DNA of 44,446 nucleotides from an uncultured Collinsella sp. (GTDB taxonomy: Bacteria > Actinomycetota > Coriobacteriia > Coriobacteriales > Coriobacteriaceae): NCBI GenBank assembly GCA_902489855.1, contig CABUBS010000001.1, positions 1 through 44,446 of the forward strand, given 5' to 3'. Position 1 is the stretch's first letter; every line of letters begins with the position of its first letter. This document shows, piece after piece, positions 1-7,904 of the stretch. The notes beneath the pieces were generated by a model, which worked only from the letters and a program-made list of their open reading frames with translations, was not told where the DNA came from and did no database searches. Both the position numbers and the translations under genes were made by a program.

Positions 1-28
1 CATGGTCGCTATTCCCCGCGCTGCGCTA

Positions 29-54
29 AAAACGCGCCACGGGCGCGTTTTCTT
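29..54. terminator. Rho-independent terminator, palindromic, probably bidirectional
   Basis: AAAACGCGCC (29-38) and GGCGCGTTTT (42-51) form a perfect 10-bp stem around a 3-nt loop, followed by TCTTT. The A-run on the left arm means it can also terminate minus-strand transcription. The gene it serves lies outside the window. Confidence 0.75.
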
Positions 55-72
55 TACGCTCCGCGCCCTGGC

Positions 73-91
73 GGGTTCGAATCCCTCCTCC
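73..91 (+). other. tRNA 3'-end-like fragment (T-arm plus acceptor)
   Basis: GGGTTCGAATCCCTCCTCC (19 nt) is identical to the T-arm and 3' acceptor half of the tRNA-Ser(CGA) gene at 169-187, but lies in the opposite orientation. No matching 5' acceptor or anticodon arm precedes it, since a terminator sits there instead, so it is not a complete tRNA. It may be a tRNA relic or a footprint of integration at a tRNA 3' end. Confidence 0.4.
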
Positions 92-120
92 TTCGTCGTA
101 TTTGTTTGTAAGGGACTCAA

Positions 121-150
121 AACAAAAAAGTTCCCATTCTCGGGAGCTTT
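121..150 (-). terminator. Terminator of tRNA-Ser(CGA)
   Basis: AAAGTTCCC (127-135) pairs with GGGAGCTTT (142-150), with one G-U pair. Read on the minus strand the stem is followed by TTTTTTG (the A-run at 124-129). It lies just downstream of the 3' end of the tRNA gene. Confidence 0.8.
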
Positions 151-161
151 CTCAATCTAAA

Positions 162-252
162 TGGCGGAGGAGGAGGGATTCGAACCCTCGTGACCTTATA
201 CAGGCCAAACGGTTTTCGAGACCGCCGCATTCAACCACTCTGCCACCCCTCC
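162..252 (-). tRNA. tRNA-Ser, anticodon CGA
   Basis: Read on the minus strand this is a 91-nt class II tRNA with CCA encoded at 162-164. The acceptor stem GGAGGGG pairs with CTCCTCC, the anticodon loop is CTCGAAA (anticodon CGA, reading UCG), and there is a long variable arm and a T-loop GGTTCGAATC. The long variable arm is the serine tRNA hallmark. It has its own terminator downstream (121-150) and lies 48 nt after a second tRNA-Ser gene on the same strand. Confidence 0.95.
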
Positions 253-260
253 GCGTGGGG

Positions 261-291
261 TAAAAACAAAGCAGGCTCGAAGGCCTGCTTT
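261..291 (-). terminator. Terminator of tRNA-Ser(GGA)
   Basis: AAAGCAGGC (268-276) and GCCTGCTTT (283-291) form a perfect 9-bp stem with a 6-nt loop. On the minus strand it is followed by TTTGTTTTTA. It separates the two tRNA-Ser genes, so they are probably separate transcription units or partly read through. Confidence 0.8.
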
Positions 292-300
292 GGAATTAAC

Positions 301-391
301 TGGCGGAGAGTCAGGGATTTGAACCCTGGAGACGCTTTTGACGCCTACACGATTTCCAATCGTGCTCCTTCGGCCACTCGGACAACTCTCC
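301..391 (-). tRNA. tRNA-Ser, anticodon GGA
   Basis: This is a 91-nt class II tRNA on the minus strand with encoded CCA (301-303). The acceptor stem GGAGAGT pairs with ACTCTCC, the anticodon loop is TTGGAAA (anticodon GGA, reading UCC/UCU), and it has a long variable arm and a T-loop GGTTCAAATC. A promoter lies just upstream at 408-435. Confidence 0.95.
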
Positions 392-407
392 GTTAAATGC
401 GAAAGTC

Positions 408-435
408 AGTATACACGAGGAATCGCAAAGTGCAA
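408..435 (-). promoter_or_regulatory. Sigma70-type promoter for the tRNA-Ser(GGA) gene
   Basis: On the minus strand, -35 TTGCAC (430-435) and -10 TATACT (408-413) are separated by 16 nt. The -10 lies about 17 nt before the tRNA 5' end, the right distance for a start close to the mature end. Confidence 0.65.
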
Positions 436-795
436 ACAGAAAAGTTGGCATTTTTTAAAACGCTTGGCCGCGCCTGGCGTTGCAGTGGGGTTTGAGATGC
501 CAAAAAACGGCTTCCGACCGGCGTGGTTGATCAACTCAATTGTTCAAAAGGGGTATTCATAAGCGACTTGGCAATGAATTTAAAAATCTTTGGGTGGTAC
601 TGTGGACCACTGGTATGCATTTTGCGACCACAGCCTTGTGCCCGTTGACCTGCGGCTTGGCTCAGCTTGTCCCCGCGGCATCGTATCTTGTCCACAAATC
701 CGTCAAGCTCTTGGTCGGCATTTGGTTGGAATGCGCATGAAACGTCGTGCGAGTATGGACATATGTGGAGGTCATGAGGTTGTAGCTGCATATTC

Positions 796-824
796 TTGCG
801 GCATGGGAGGTTGAAAGATATTAT
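796..824 (+). promoter_or_regulatory. Promoter for the rpsF-ssb-rpsR-rplI operon
   Basis: -35 TTGCGG (796-801) and -10 TATTAT (819-824) have an ideal 17-nt spacer, leaving a leader of about 65 nt before rpsF that contains the hairpin at 841-869. Confidence 0.55.
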
Positions 825-840
825 TACCAAGTCTTTTCCT

Positions 841-869
841 GCTTCAGGCGCACCTTCACGACCTGAAGC
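841..869 (+). promoter_or_regulatory. Hairpin in the rpsF leader, possible S6:S18 autoregulatory site
   Basis: GCTTCAGG (841-848) pairs perfectly with CCTGAAGC (862-869) around a 13-nt loop, ending 13 nt before the Shine-Dalgarno sequence of rpsF. Leaders of rpsF operons in many bacteria carry an RNA that binds the S6:S18 complex. I do not see the full published consensus, so the role is inferred from position. Confidence 0.4.
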
Positions 870-895
870 CACATTTGCCCAGAGGAGGTGACAAT

Positions 896-1189
896 ATGAA
901 GGCTTATGAACTGCTGTTCTTTGTTGACCCGTCGCTCGACCCCGAGACTCGTCTCGCTGTTATGAAGCGTATCGATACCACGATCGCTGAGGGCGCTGGC
1001 AAGGTCGACTCCGTTGACGAGTGGGGCAAGCGCAAGCTCGCCTACGAGATCAACGACCTCACCGATGGTGACTACACCCTCATCAACTTCCACGCAGATC
1101 CTACCCAGATCGCCGAGCTTGATCGCGTCCTGCGCATCACCGACGCTGTGGTCCGCCACATGATCGTCCGTCGCGACGACCAGGAGTAA
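896..1189 (+). CDS. rpsF: 30S ribosomal protein S6
   Basis: 97 residues, normal length for bS6, a component of the small-subunit platform that binds 16S rRNA together with S18. The N-terminus MKAYELLFFVDP and the later GKRKLAYEI segment are typical of the family. The ATG at 896 follows AGGAGG (883-888); an earlier in-frame ATG at 875 precedes that ribosome site and was rejected. First gene of an operon with ssb, rpsR and rplI, the usual arrangement in Firmicutes and Actinobacteria. Its leader hairpin suggests autoregulation by S6:S18. Confidence 0.96.
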   Translation: MKAYELLFFVDPSLDPETRLAVMKRIDTTIAEGAGKVDSVDEWGKRKLAYEINDLTDGDYTLINFHADPTQIAELDRVLRITDAVVRHMIVRRDDQE

Positions 1190-1237
1190 GACTGTCGTTT
1201 TGGACTGGGCTTGTGCCCCAAGAGGAAGTAGTGAGTT

Positions 1238-1690
1238 ATGAGCATCAATCGAGTGAACATCACCGGTAACCTCACCCGCGATCCCGAGCTGCGCGCCACC
1301 GCCGGCGGAACCCAGGTTCTGTCCTTTGGCGTCGCCGTGAACGATCGTCGCCGCAACGCGCAGACTGGCGAGTGGGAGGACTATCCCAACTTTGTCGACT
1401 GCACCATGTTCGGCACCCGCGCCGAGGCCGTGAGCCGTTTCCTGGCAAAGGGAAACAAGGTCGCGATCGAGGGCAAGCTGCGCTACAGCTCTTGGGAGCG
1501 CGACGGCCAGCGCCGGAGCAAGCTTGAGGTCATCGTCGATGAGATCGAGTTTATGAGCTCCCGTGGTGGCCAGGGTGGCTACGATCAGGGCGGTTACGCC
1601 CCCGCAGCTCCCGCGCCCGCAGCACGTCCCGCCGCGCCGGTGGCTACGCCGCCTGCGGTCGACGTCTACGATGAGGACATCCCGTTCTAA
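1238..1690 (+). CDS. ssb: Single-stranded DNA-binding protein
   Basis: 150 residues. Residues 1-108 form the OB-fold (starting SINRVNITGNLTRDPE), which binds ssDNA as a tetramer in replication, repair and recombination. Residues about 112-140 are a Gly/Gln then Pro/Ala-rich flexible linker. The last residues, DEDIPF, are the conserved acidic tip that recruits partner proteins. Ribosome site AGAGGAAG lies upstream of the ATG. Between rpsF and rpsR, as in most bacteria, so it is co-expressed with ribosomal proteins. Confidence 0.96.
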   Translation: MSINRVNITGNLTRDPELRATAGGTQVLSFGVAVNDRRRNAQTGEWEDYPNFVDCTMFGTRAEAVSRFLAKGNKVAIEGKLRYSSWERDGQRRSKLEVIVDEIEFMSSRGGQGGYDQGGYAPAAPAPAARPAAPVATPPAVDVYDEDIPF

Positions 1691-1762
1691 GGGTTGTTCA
1701 CCTATTTTTGAGTGAGAGGCGACTTTGGTTCGCCGAAGTTGCCAAATGAAAGGTATTTTGAC

Positions 1763-2029
1763 ATGGCTAATGATTATTCTGCACGTCAGCCGCGTCGTAA
1801 GTACTGCCAGTTCTGCAAGGAGAACACTGAGTTCATCGACTATAAGGACACTCAGCTTCTCCGTAAGTACATGACCGACCGTGGCAAGATCAAGCCCCGT
1901 CGCGTCACTGGCGCTTGCACGCAGCATCAGCATGACATCGCCAACGCCATCAAGCGCGCCCGCGAGATGGCTCTCCTGCCGTACACCGTCCCCGTGGTTT
2001 CCTCTCGTGGCAACCGCGACCGCGGCTAA
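1763..2029 (+). CDS. rpsR: 30S ribosomal protein S18, cysteine-containing form
   Basis: 88 residues. It has a CxxC pair (YCQFC near residue 15) and a later CTQHQHD, so it is the form of bS18 that keeps metal-binding residues, unlike paralogues that have lost them. It binds S6 and 16S rRNA on the platform. I place the start at the ATG in ACATGGCTAATG, preceded by GAAAGG; the open frame reaches back to 1712 but that extension has no ribosome site and is unlike S18. Third gene of the rpsF operon, 15 nt before rplI. Confidence 0.94.
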   Translation: MANDYSARQPRRKYCQFCKENTEFIDYKDTQLLRKYMTDRGKIKPRRVTGACTQHQHDIANAIKRAREMALLPYTVPVVSSRGNRDRG

Positions 2030-2044
2030 GAAGGGAGACGCATC

Positions 2045-2584
2045 ATGAAGGTTATTCTTCTCGATGAGATCAAGGGCAAGGGCGGCGAGGGTGACGTCGT
2101 AGAGGTCGCTCAGGGTTACGCTGAGAACTTCCTGTTCCCCAAGAAGCTCGCTGTTGCCGCCACCAAGGGCAACCTCAAGCAGCTTGACGAGCGTCGCAAC
2201 AACATCGCCAAGCGCGAGGCCGTCCGTCTGGCTACCGCCAACGAGACCAAGGCTGCCTTCGAGGGCAAGACGGTCACCGTTGACGTCAAGGTCGGCGACG
2301 AGGGCATCCTCTTTGGCTCCGTTACCGCCGCTATGATCGCTGACGCCATCAAGGCTCAGCTCGGTATGGACATCGACCGCAAGCGCGTCGAGCTCGGTAA
2401 GCCCATCAAGGTTGCCGGTGCCCACACCGTTGCCATCTCGCTGTACCGCGAGATCAAGGCCGAGGTTGTCGTTCTCGTCGGCGTTACTGCCGAGGAGCTC
2501 GCTGCCGAGGCTGAGGTCGAGGAGGCCGCTGAGGTCGCCGAGGCCGAGACCGCCGAGGTCGAGACTGAGGCTGCTGCCGAGTAG
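2045..2584 (+). CDS. rplI: 50S ribosomal protein L9 with acidic C-terminal tail
   Basis: 179 residues. The N-terminal rRNA-binding domain (MKVILLDEIKGKGGEGDVVEV, then GYAENFLFPKKLA) and the C-terminal domain are both clear, and the protein is about 30 residues longer than the usual 148-150. The extra residues 150-179 are almost only Glu, Ala and Val, a low-complexity acidic tail. Start ATG follows AAGGGAG. Last gene of the operon, followed by a strong terminator. Confidence 0.95.
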   Translation: MKVILLDEIKGKGGEGDVVEVAQGYAENFLFPKKLAVAATKGNLKQLDERRNNIAKREAVRLATANETKAAFEGKTVTVDVKVGDEGILFGSVTAAMIADAIKAQLGMDIDRKRVELGKPIKVAGAHTVAISLYREIKAEVVVLVGVTAEELAAEAEVEEAAEVAEAETAEVETEAAAE

Positions 2585-2616
2585 CATTTGCTGCAACGCA
2601 ACAATCTTGTTCTAAG

Positions 2617-2655
2617 AAGGGCGCTCTGGGAAACCAGGGTGCCCTTTTGTTTTTT
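2617..2655 (+). terminator. Terminator of the rpsF-rplI operon
   Basis: AAGGGCGCTCTGG, loop GAAA, CCAGGGTGCCCTT form a 13-bp stem with two G-U pairs, followed by TTGTTTTTT. Confidence 0.9.
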
Positions 2656-2808
2656 GCGCTGAGTGAGTGTCATGGTGAACGTTGCGTCGAAGTCTTATAT
2701 ACAGGACCGTTCATCCGTTTGGTTCGGTGATGATTGGCGGCTCGCGGCGCGTTTTGGGATCGTGGCTGATACTATGGATGCTCGCAAGCGATATGAATGA
2801 GGATGCTC

Positions 2809-4200
2809 ATGGCATATGACGATAGGGAGACCGGGCTGACGGTTGAGGACCGCGGCTCAAAGTTGGGTCTTCCCCAAAACCAAGATGCAGAGGCCAATGT
2901 ACTGGCCGCTATGCTGCTATCGCCCGAGGTGGTCGAAGAAGCCCAGGTCGAGCTGCAGCCCGATGACTTCTACCGGCCCATTCATAAGACCATCTATACC
3001 GCGATGGTCGATATGTACAACAGCCGCATTCCCATCGACTCCATCTCGCTGATCGATTACCTACGAAGCATCAACAAGCTCGATGCCGTGGGCGGCGAAG
3101 CGTACATTTTGGAGTTGATGGGTCAGACCCTGTCGCTCGTCAACTGGCAGCACCATGCCGCCATCGTTCGCCGTGATTCGATGCTGCGTGAGCTGATCGG
3201 TGCCACCAACGAGATCAACGCGCTGGCATATAACGCCCCCACCGACACCAAAGAGGTTGTCGAGCTGGCCGAGAGCAAGCTACTCAAGGTTACGGCGCGC
3301 GAGGTCAAGTCGAGCTACAAGACGCTGACCGAGTTTATGGTCGAGGCCTATAACGAGGCCGAGGAAGTGTGCCAGGCCGGTGGCCAGGCCGCGGGCGTGC
3401 CCACTGGCTTTCCGTCGCTCGACCGCATGCTCATGGGCTTCCGCGAGGGCCAGCTCATCATCATCGGCGCCCGTCCTGCTGTAGGTAAGACGTCGTTCGC
3501 TCTGAACCTGGCACTTAACGCTGCCGCTGCTGGTTATACCGTCGGCTTCTTCTCGCTGGAGATGTCGGGCAAGGAAATTGCCCAGCGCCTGATTTGCGCC
3601 TACGCCATGATCTCGATCAGTGACTTCCGCATGGGCCGCATTAGCCCCGAGCAGTGGGCCAATATCAACGAGGCCACGCAGACCTTGTCCAAGCTCGATA
3701 TTCTGATTGACGATACGCCCGGCACCACAGTGACCGAGATTCGCGCCAAGAGCCGCCGCATGCTCCATAACAAGGAGAAGGCAATCATCATCCTGGACTA
3801 CCTGCAGCTGGTGAGTCCTCCGCCGGGACGCCGCTCCGAGAGCCGTACCGTCGAGGTTTCGGAGATGTCGCGTGGCCTGAAGATCATGGCCAAGGAGCTC
3901 AAGATCCCGCTCATCGCGCTGTCGCAGCTCTCGCGTCAGGTCGAATCCCGTACCGGCAAGCGCCCGCAACTTTCCGACCTTCGTGAATCGGGCTCCATCG
4001 AGCAGGACGCCGATATCGTTATGTTCTTGGACCGCTCCGCCGACGAGGCCGAGGCCTCGCGCGACGATCGACCCGACGAGGGCGTTACGCGTATCGTCGT
4101 GGCCAAGAACCGTTCGGGCCCGATCGGCGACGTCGACCTGATGTTCCTGCCGGCATCCACCAAGTTCTATGAGCTTGATGGGGCACATGCCGAGGAGTAG
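2809..4200 (+). CDS. dnaB: Replicative DNA helicase DnaB
   Basis: 463 residues, normal for DnaB, the hexameric 5'-3' helicase that unwinds DNA at the replication fork and recruits primase. The N-terminal helical domain (about 20-120) is followed by a linker and a RecA-like ATPase: Walker A GARPAVGKTS near residue 220, Walker B IIILDYLQL, then LSQLSRQVESR and the DLRESGSIEQDAD motif. No intein is present. In-frame ATGs lie at 2797, 2803 and 2809; I chose 2809 because GAGG (2799-2802) stands 6 nt before it. The order rplI-dnaB is conserved in many bacteria. Confidence 0.95.
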   Translation: MAYDDRETGLTVEDRGSKLGLPQNQDAEANVLAAMLLSPEVVEEAQVELQPDDFYRPIHKTIYTAMVDMYNSRIPIDSISLIDYLRSINKLDAVGGEAYILELMGQTLSLVNWQHHAAIVRRDSMLRELIGATNEINALAYNAPTDTKEVVELAESKLLKVTAREVKSSYKTLTEFMVEAYNEAEEVCQAGGQAAGVPTGFPSLDRMLMGFREGQLIIIGARPAVGKTSFALNLALNAAAAGYTVGFFSLEMSGKEIAQRLICAYAMISISDFRMGRISPEQWANINEATQTLSKLDILIDDTPGTTVTEIRAKSRRMLHNKEKAIIILDYLQLVSPPPGRRSESRTVEVSEMSRGLKIMAKELKIPLIALSQLSRQVESRTGKRPQLSDLRESGSIEQDADIVMFLDRSADEAEASRDDRPDEGVTRIVVAKNRSGPIGDVDLMFLPASTKFYELDGAHAEE

Positions 4201-4227
4201 GACAGGCGCCCGTTGCACGGGTATACT
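4198..4227 (+). promoter_or_regulatory. Possible promoter for purA
   Basis: The -10 TATACT (4222-4227) is close to consensus. The best -35 is a weak TAGGAC (4198-4203) at an 18-nt spacing, overlapping the dnaB stop codon. Leader to purA is about 60 nt. Confidence 0.4.
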
Positions 4228-4293
4228 GGGAATGTTTTGTGCTTCTGCGTGCCGGCGTGGCGCGTAGACAGTCCATGAATGTAAGGAGTAAAC

Positions 4294-5580
<1,287 letters not shown>

Positions 5581-5602
5581 TCGGGACTATTTGGTTATTG
5601 CG

Positions 5603-5644
5603 ATATACCCCTTTGCAGCCCGGACGGGCGGCCGAGGGGTATAT
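5603..5644 (+). terminator. Hairpin after purA, terminator-like
   Basis: ATATACCCCT (5603-5612) and AGGGGTATAT (5635-5644) form a 10-bp stem. The loop contains a second small stem, GCCC-GGAC-GGGC. The following bases, TTGCTTG, are only moderately U-rich. It lies in the purA-purD gap and could instead be a leader structure of purD. Confidence 0.5.
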
Positions 5645-5698
5645 TTGCTTGCAAAGGGCTCGCGCGGAGCGGGCCGTTCATCCATAGAGGAGGCACCC

Positions 5699-7003
5699 TT
5701 GAAGGCGGACACTCAAACCATCGACATCCTGTTGTTGGGCAGCGGCGGCCGTGAGCATGCTTTGGCAGCTAAGCTCGCAGCATCACCGCGCGCCGGCAAG
5801 CTCTACATTGCGCCGGGTAACGGCGGCACCGCGAGCTGCGGCGAGAACGTTGTTCTCGACGACTGCGATCCTGCGGCCGTGGCGGCGTTTGCGCAGAGCC
5901 GCGGATGCGGACTCGTGGTAATTGGCCCCGAGGCTCCGCTCGTGGCGGGCGTGGCCGACGCCGTGCGCGCGGCGGGTATTCCCTGCTTTGGCCCGGGTGC
6001 CGAGGGCGCCCAGATGGAGGGCTCCAAGCTGTTCTCCAAGCAGCTCATGGAACGTGCGGGCATTCCGACGGCAGCCTACGGCTCGTTTACCGACGAGGCT
6101 TCGGCTCTCGCCTACGTGCGCGAGCAGGGCGCCCCGCTGGTCGTCAAGGCCGACGGCCTTGCCGCGGGCAAGGGCGTTATCGTGGCGACCGAACTTGAGC
6201 AGGCCGAGGAGGCCGTGCGCGAGTGCTTTGGCGGCACCTTTGGCGATGCCGGCAGCACCGTGGTTATCGAGGAGATGCTCGTTGGTCCCGAGTGCTCGCT
6301 GCTGGCCTTTACCGACGGCAAGACCGTGCGCCCCATGGCTACCTCGCAGGACCACAAGCGCGCGCTCGAGGGCGACCTTGGTCCCAACACCGGCGGCATG
6401 GGCGTCTACAGCCCGGTGCCCATCGTGACTGACGAGGAGCACGCCACCATGGTGGAGGTCATGGAGCAGACCGTGGCCGAGCTCGCCGCCGAGGGTATCG
6501 ACTACCGCGGCTGCCTGTACGGTGGCTTTATGCTCACGCCTGCCGGTCCCAAGGTGCTGGAGTTCAACGCCCGCTTTGGCGACCCCGAGACGCAGGTCGT
6601 GCTGCCGCGCCTTAAGAACGACTTGGTCGAGGTTATGCTCGCCTGCGCCAATTGCGAACTCGATCAGATTGAGCTCGACTGGCGTGACGAGTGGGCCGTG
6701 GCTGTTGTCCTGACGAGCGCGGGCTATCCCGGCAGCTACGAGAAGGGCAAGGTCATCACCGGTATCGCCGACGCCGAGGCCATGGAGAACGTGACCGTGT
6801 ACCATGCCGGCACCGCCGTGGTGGACGGCCAGCTCGTGACCAACGGCGGCCGCGTGCTTGCCGTGACCGCCCTGGGCGACACGTTCGAGAACGCTCGCAA
6901 CCTTGCCTACGAGGCCTGCGAGAAGATTGATTTTGAGGGCAAGACCCTGCGTCACGACATTGGCCTGCGTGCGCTGCGCGGCCGCGACGCCTGGGATGCC
7001 TAA
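5699..7003 (+). CDS. purD: Phosphoribosylamine-glycine ligase (GAR synthetase)
   Basis: 434 residues, an ATP-grasp enzyme that makes GAR from phosphoribosylamine and glycine, step 2 of de novo purine synthesis. Residues from about 7 contain LLLGSGGREHALA; then GSKLFSKQLM, the ATP-grasp core KADGLAAGKGV, and GGMGVYSP. I choose the TTG at 5699, preceded by GAGGAGG at a good distance. The open frame reaches back to 5531, inside purA, but that extension is not PurD-like. The gene overlaps nothing and is 21 nt before the NUDIX gene, so the two are probably one transcript. Confidence 0.94.
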   Translation: MKADTQTIDILLLGSGGREHALAAKLAASPRAGKLYIAPGNGGTASCGENVVLDDCDPAAVAAFAQSRGCGLVVIGPEAPLVAGVADAVRAAGIPCFGPGAEGAQMEGSKLFSKQLMERAGIPTAAYGSFTDEASALAYVREQGAPLVVKADGLAAGKGVIVATELEQAEEAVRECFGGTFGDAGSTVVIEEMLVGPECSLLAFTDGKTVRPMATSQDHKRALEGDLGPNTGGMGVYSPVPIVTDEEHATMVEVMEQTVAELAAEGIDYRGCLYGGFMLTPAGPKVLEFNARFGDPETQVVLPRLKNDLVEVMLACANCELDQIELDWRDEWAVAVVLTSAGYPGSYEKGKVITGIADAEAMENVTVYHAGTAVVDGQLVTNGGRVLAVTALGDTFENARNLAYEACEKIDFEGKTLRHDIGLRALRGRDAWDA

Positions 7004-7024
7004 AATCCGAGAGGAATGAGACGG

Positions 7025-7720
7025 ATGGACGAGAAGAACGAAGAGCTCGTGGACGCGCAGATCGTCGAGCAGGACGGTCGCACGTACGGACACGCCGAGG
7101 GCGAGCCCGGTGGCGAGGTCGTCGATGAGCCGGCACTGGTGCTGGGCGACGACGACCCGCACGATGCCGAGCTGCACGAGAAGATTCTTTCGGAGGAGTG
7201 CGCCTGGAAGGGCAAGATCCTCGATGTCCACCGTCTTGAGGTTGAGCTGCCCAACGGCCACCGCAGCGCCCGCGATGTGATTCGCCATCCGGGCGCGGCG
7301 GCCGTTGTGGCGCTTACCGAGAGCGGCAAGATCGTGCTGGTGCGTCAGTACCGCACGGCGATCGACCGCGTGACGGTCGAGATCCCCGCCGGCAAGCTCG
7401 ATCCGGGCGAGGATCCGCTTGATTGCGCCAAGCGTGAGCTGCACGAGGAGACGGGCTTTAGAGCCGGTCGCATCCGCTTTTTGACGTCGATTGTCACGAC
7501 CTGCGGTTTTTGCGATGAGATCATCCACATCTACTTGGCTACCAAGCTCGAGTTTGATGCGCCCAACCCCGATGATGACGAGTTTGTCAACGTGGACCTG
7601 GTGCCGCTGCACGAGCTGATCGACGCCGTGCTCGATGGCAAGATCGAAGACGCCAAGACCGTCGTGGGCGCCTTGGCCTGCGATAGCATCGCGCACCGAC
7701 TAGGCGGAGCGGAGCTTTAA
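7025..7720 (+). CDS. NUDIX hydrolase, ADP-ribose pyrophosphatase-like
   Basis: 231 residues. A complete Nudix box is at about residues 123-145: GKLDPGEDPLDCAK followed by RELHEETGF, matching Gx5Ex7REUxEExGU. The surrounding sequence (VVALTESGKIVLVRQYR, then VEIPAGKLDPGE) is that of ADP-ribose or nucleoside-diphosphate-sugar hydrolases, which use a divalent metal to split a pyrophosphate bond. An acidic N-terminal extension of about 55 residues precedes the fold. Start at 7025 rather than 7016 because GAGG (7011-7014) is too close to 7016. Likely co-transcribed with purD. The exact substrate cannot be told. Confidence 0.85.
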   Translation: MDEKNEELVDAQIVEQDGRTYGHAEGEPGGEVVDEPALVLGDDDPHDAELHEKILSEECAWKGKILDVHRLEVELPNGHRSARDVIRHPGAAAVVALTESGKIVLVRQYRTAIDRVTVEIPAGKLDPGEDPLDCAKRELHEETGFRAGRIRFLTSIVTTCGFCDEIIHIYLATKLEFDAPNPDDDEFVNVDLVPLHELIDAVLDGKIEDAKTVVGALACDSIAHRLGGAEL

Positions 7721-7758
7721 CGAGCGGGGATGATCCCGCAGGTTTGTGTAAGTCAGCG

Positions 7759-7858
7759 AAAGTGCTCCATTTGAGACAAGGTGGCCTAAAAGAGGAGGGA
7801 AGCGTATGGATATACGCGACCGACGATTGAAGGCCAGATTGTCCAAATGGAGCACTTG
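7759..7858. mobile_element. MITE-like element with about 26-nt inverted ends
   Basis: AAGTGCTCCATTTG (7760-7773) is repeated perfectly inverted as CAAATGGAGCACTT (7844-7857). The match goes on imperfectly inwards (GACAA, then TGGCC on both sides) to about 26 nt. CAGCG stands just outside each end (7754-7758 and 7859-7863), with one extra base on each side, which looks like a target-site duplication. The interior carries a strong ribosome site (AGAGGAGGGA) and an ATG (7806) in frame with the ABC exporter that follows. No transposase is inside, so it would be non-autonomous. Confidence 0.5.
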
Positions 7859-7904
7859 CAGCGTCGAGACGAAACGCGGTTTGGTAAAACCGCGTAAGGT
7901 GATT

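Larger units (their letters stand above)
392..895. other. Gene-free region with DnaA-box-like sites and the rpsF promoter
   Basis: I see no convincing gene in these 504 nt. The left part holds the tRNA promoter and the right part the rpsF promoter and leader hairpin. Between them, 528-590 is AT-rich for this genome. TTGTCCACA at 688-696 equals the DnaA box of high-GC actinobacteria, TGTGGACCA at 601-609 is one base from its reverse complement, and TTGTCCCCG at 667-675 is weaker. The neighbours (rpsF-ssb-rpsR-rplI-dnaB) are often close to oriC, but two good boxes do not prove an origin. Confidence 0.3.

Noticed and set aside
4..94. A complete tRNA on the plus strand at the left edge
   Set aside because: No 5' acceptor strand complementary to the 3' end and no anticodon arm; a terminator occupies the middle.
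824..2596. Long minus-strand open frame across rpsF-rplI
   Set aside because: It is a shadow of high-GC codon use on the plus strand; the protein has Leu/Asp/Gly-rich low-complexity sequence and no family resemblance. Similar minus frames over dnaB, purA, purD, carAB, purM and ppiC were rejected for the same reason.
5581..5698. Riboswitch before purD
   Set aside because: The hairpin is simple and lacks the multi-helix core of known purine or PRPP riboswitches. It is treated as terminator-like.
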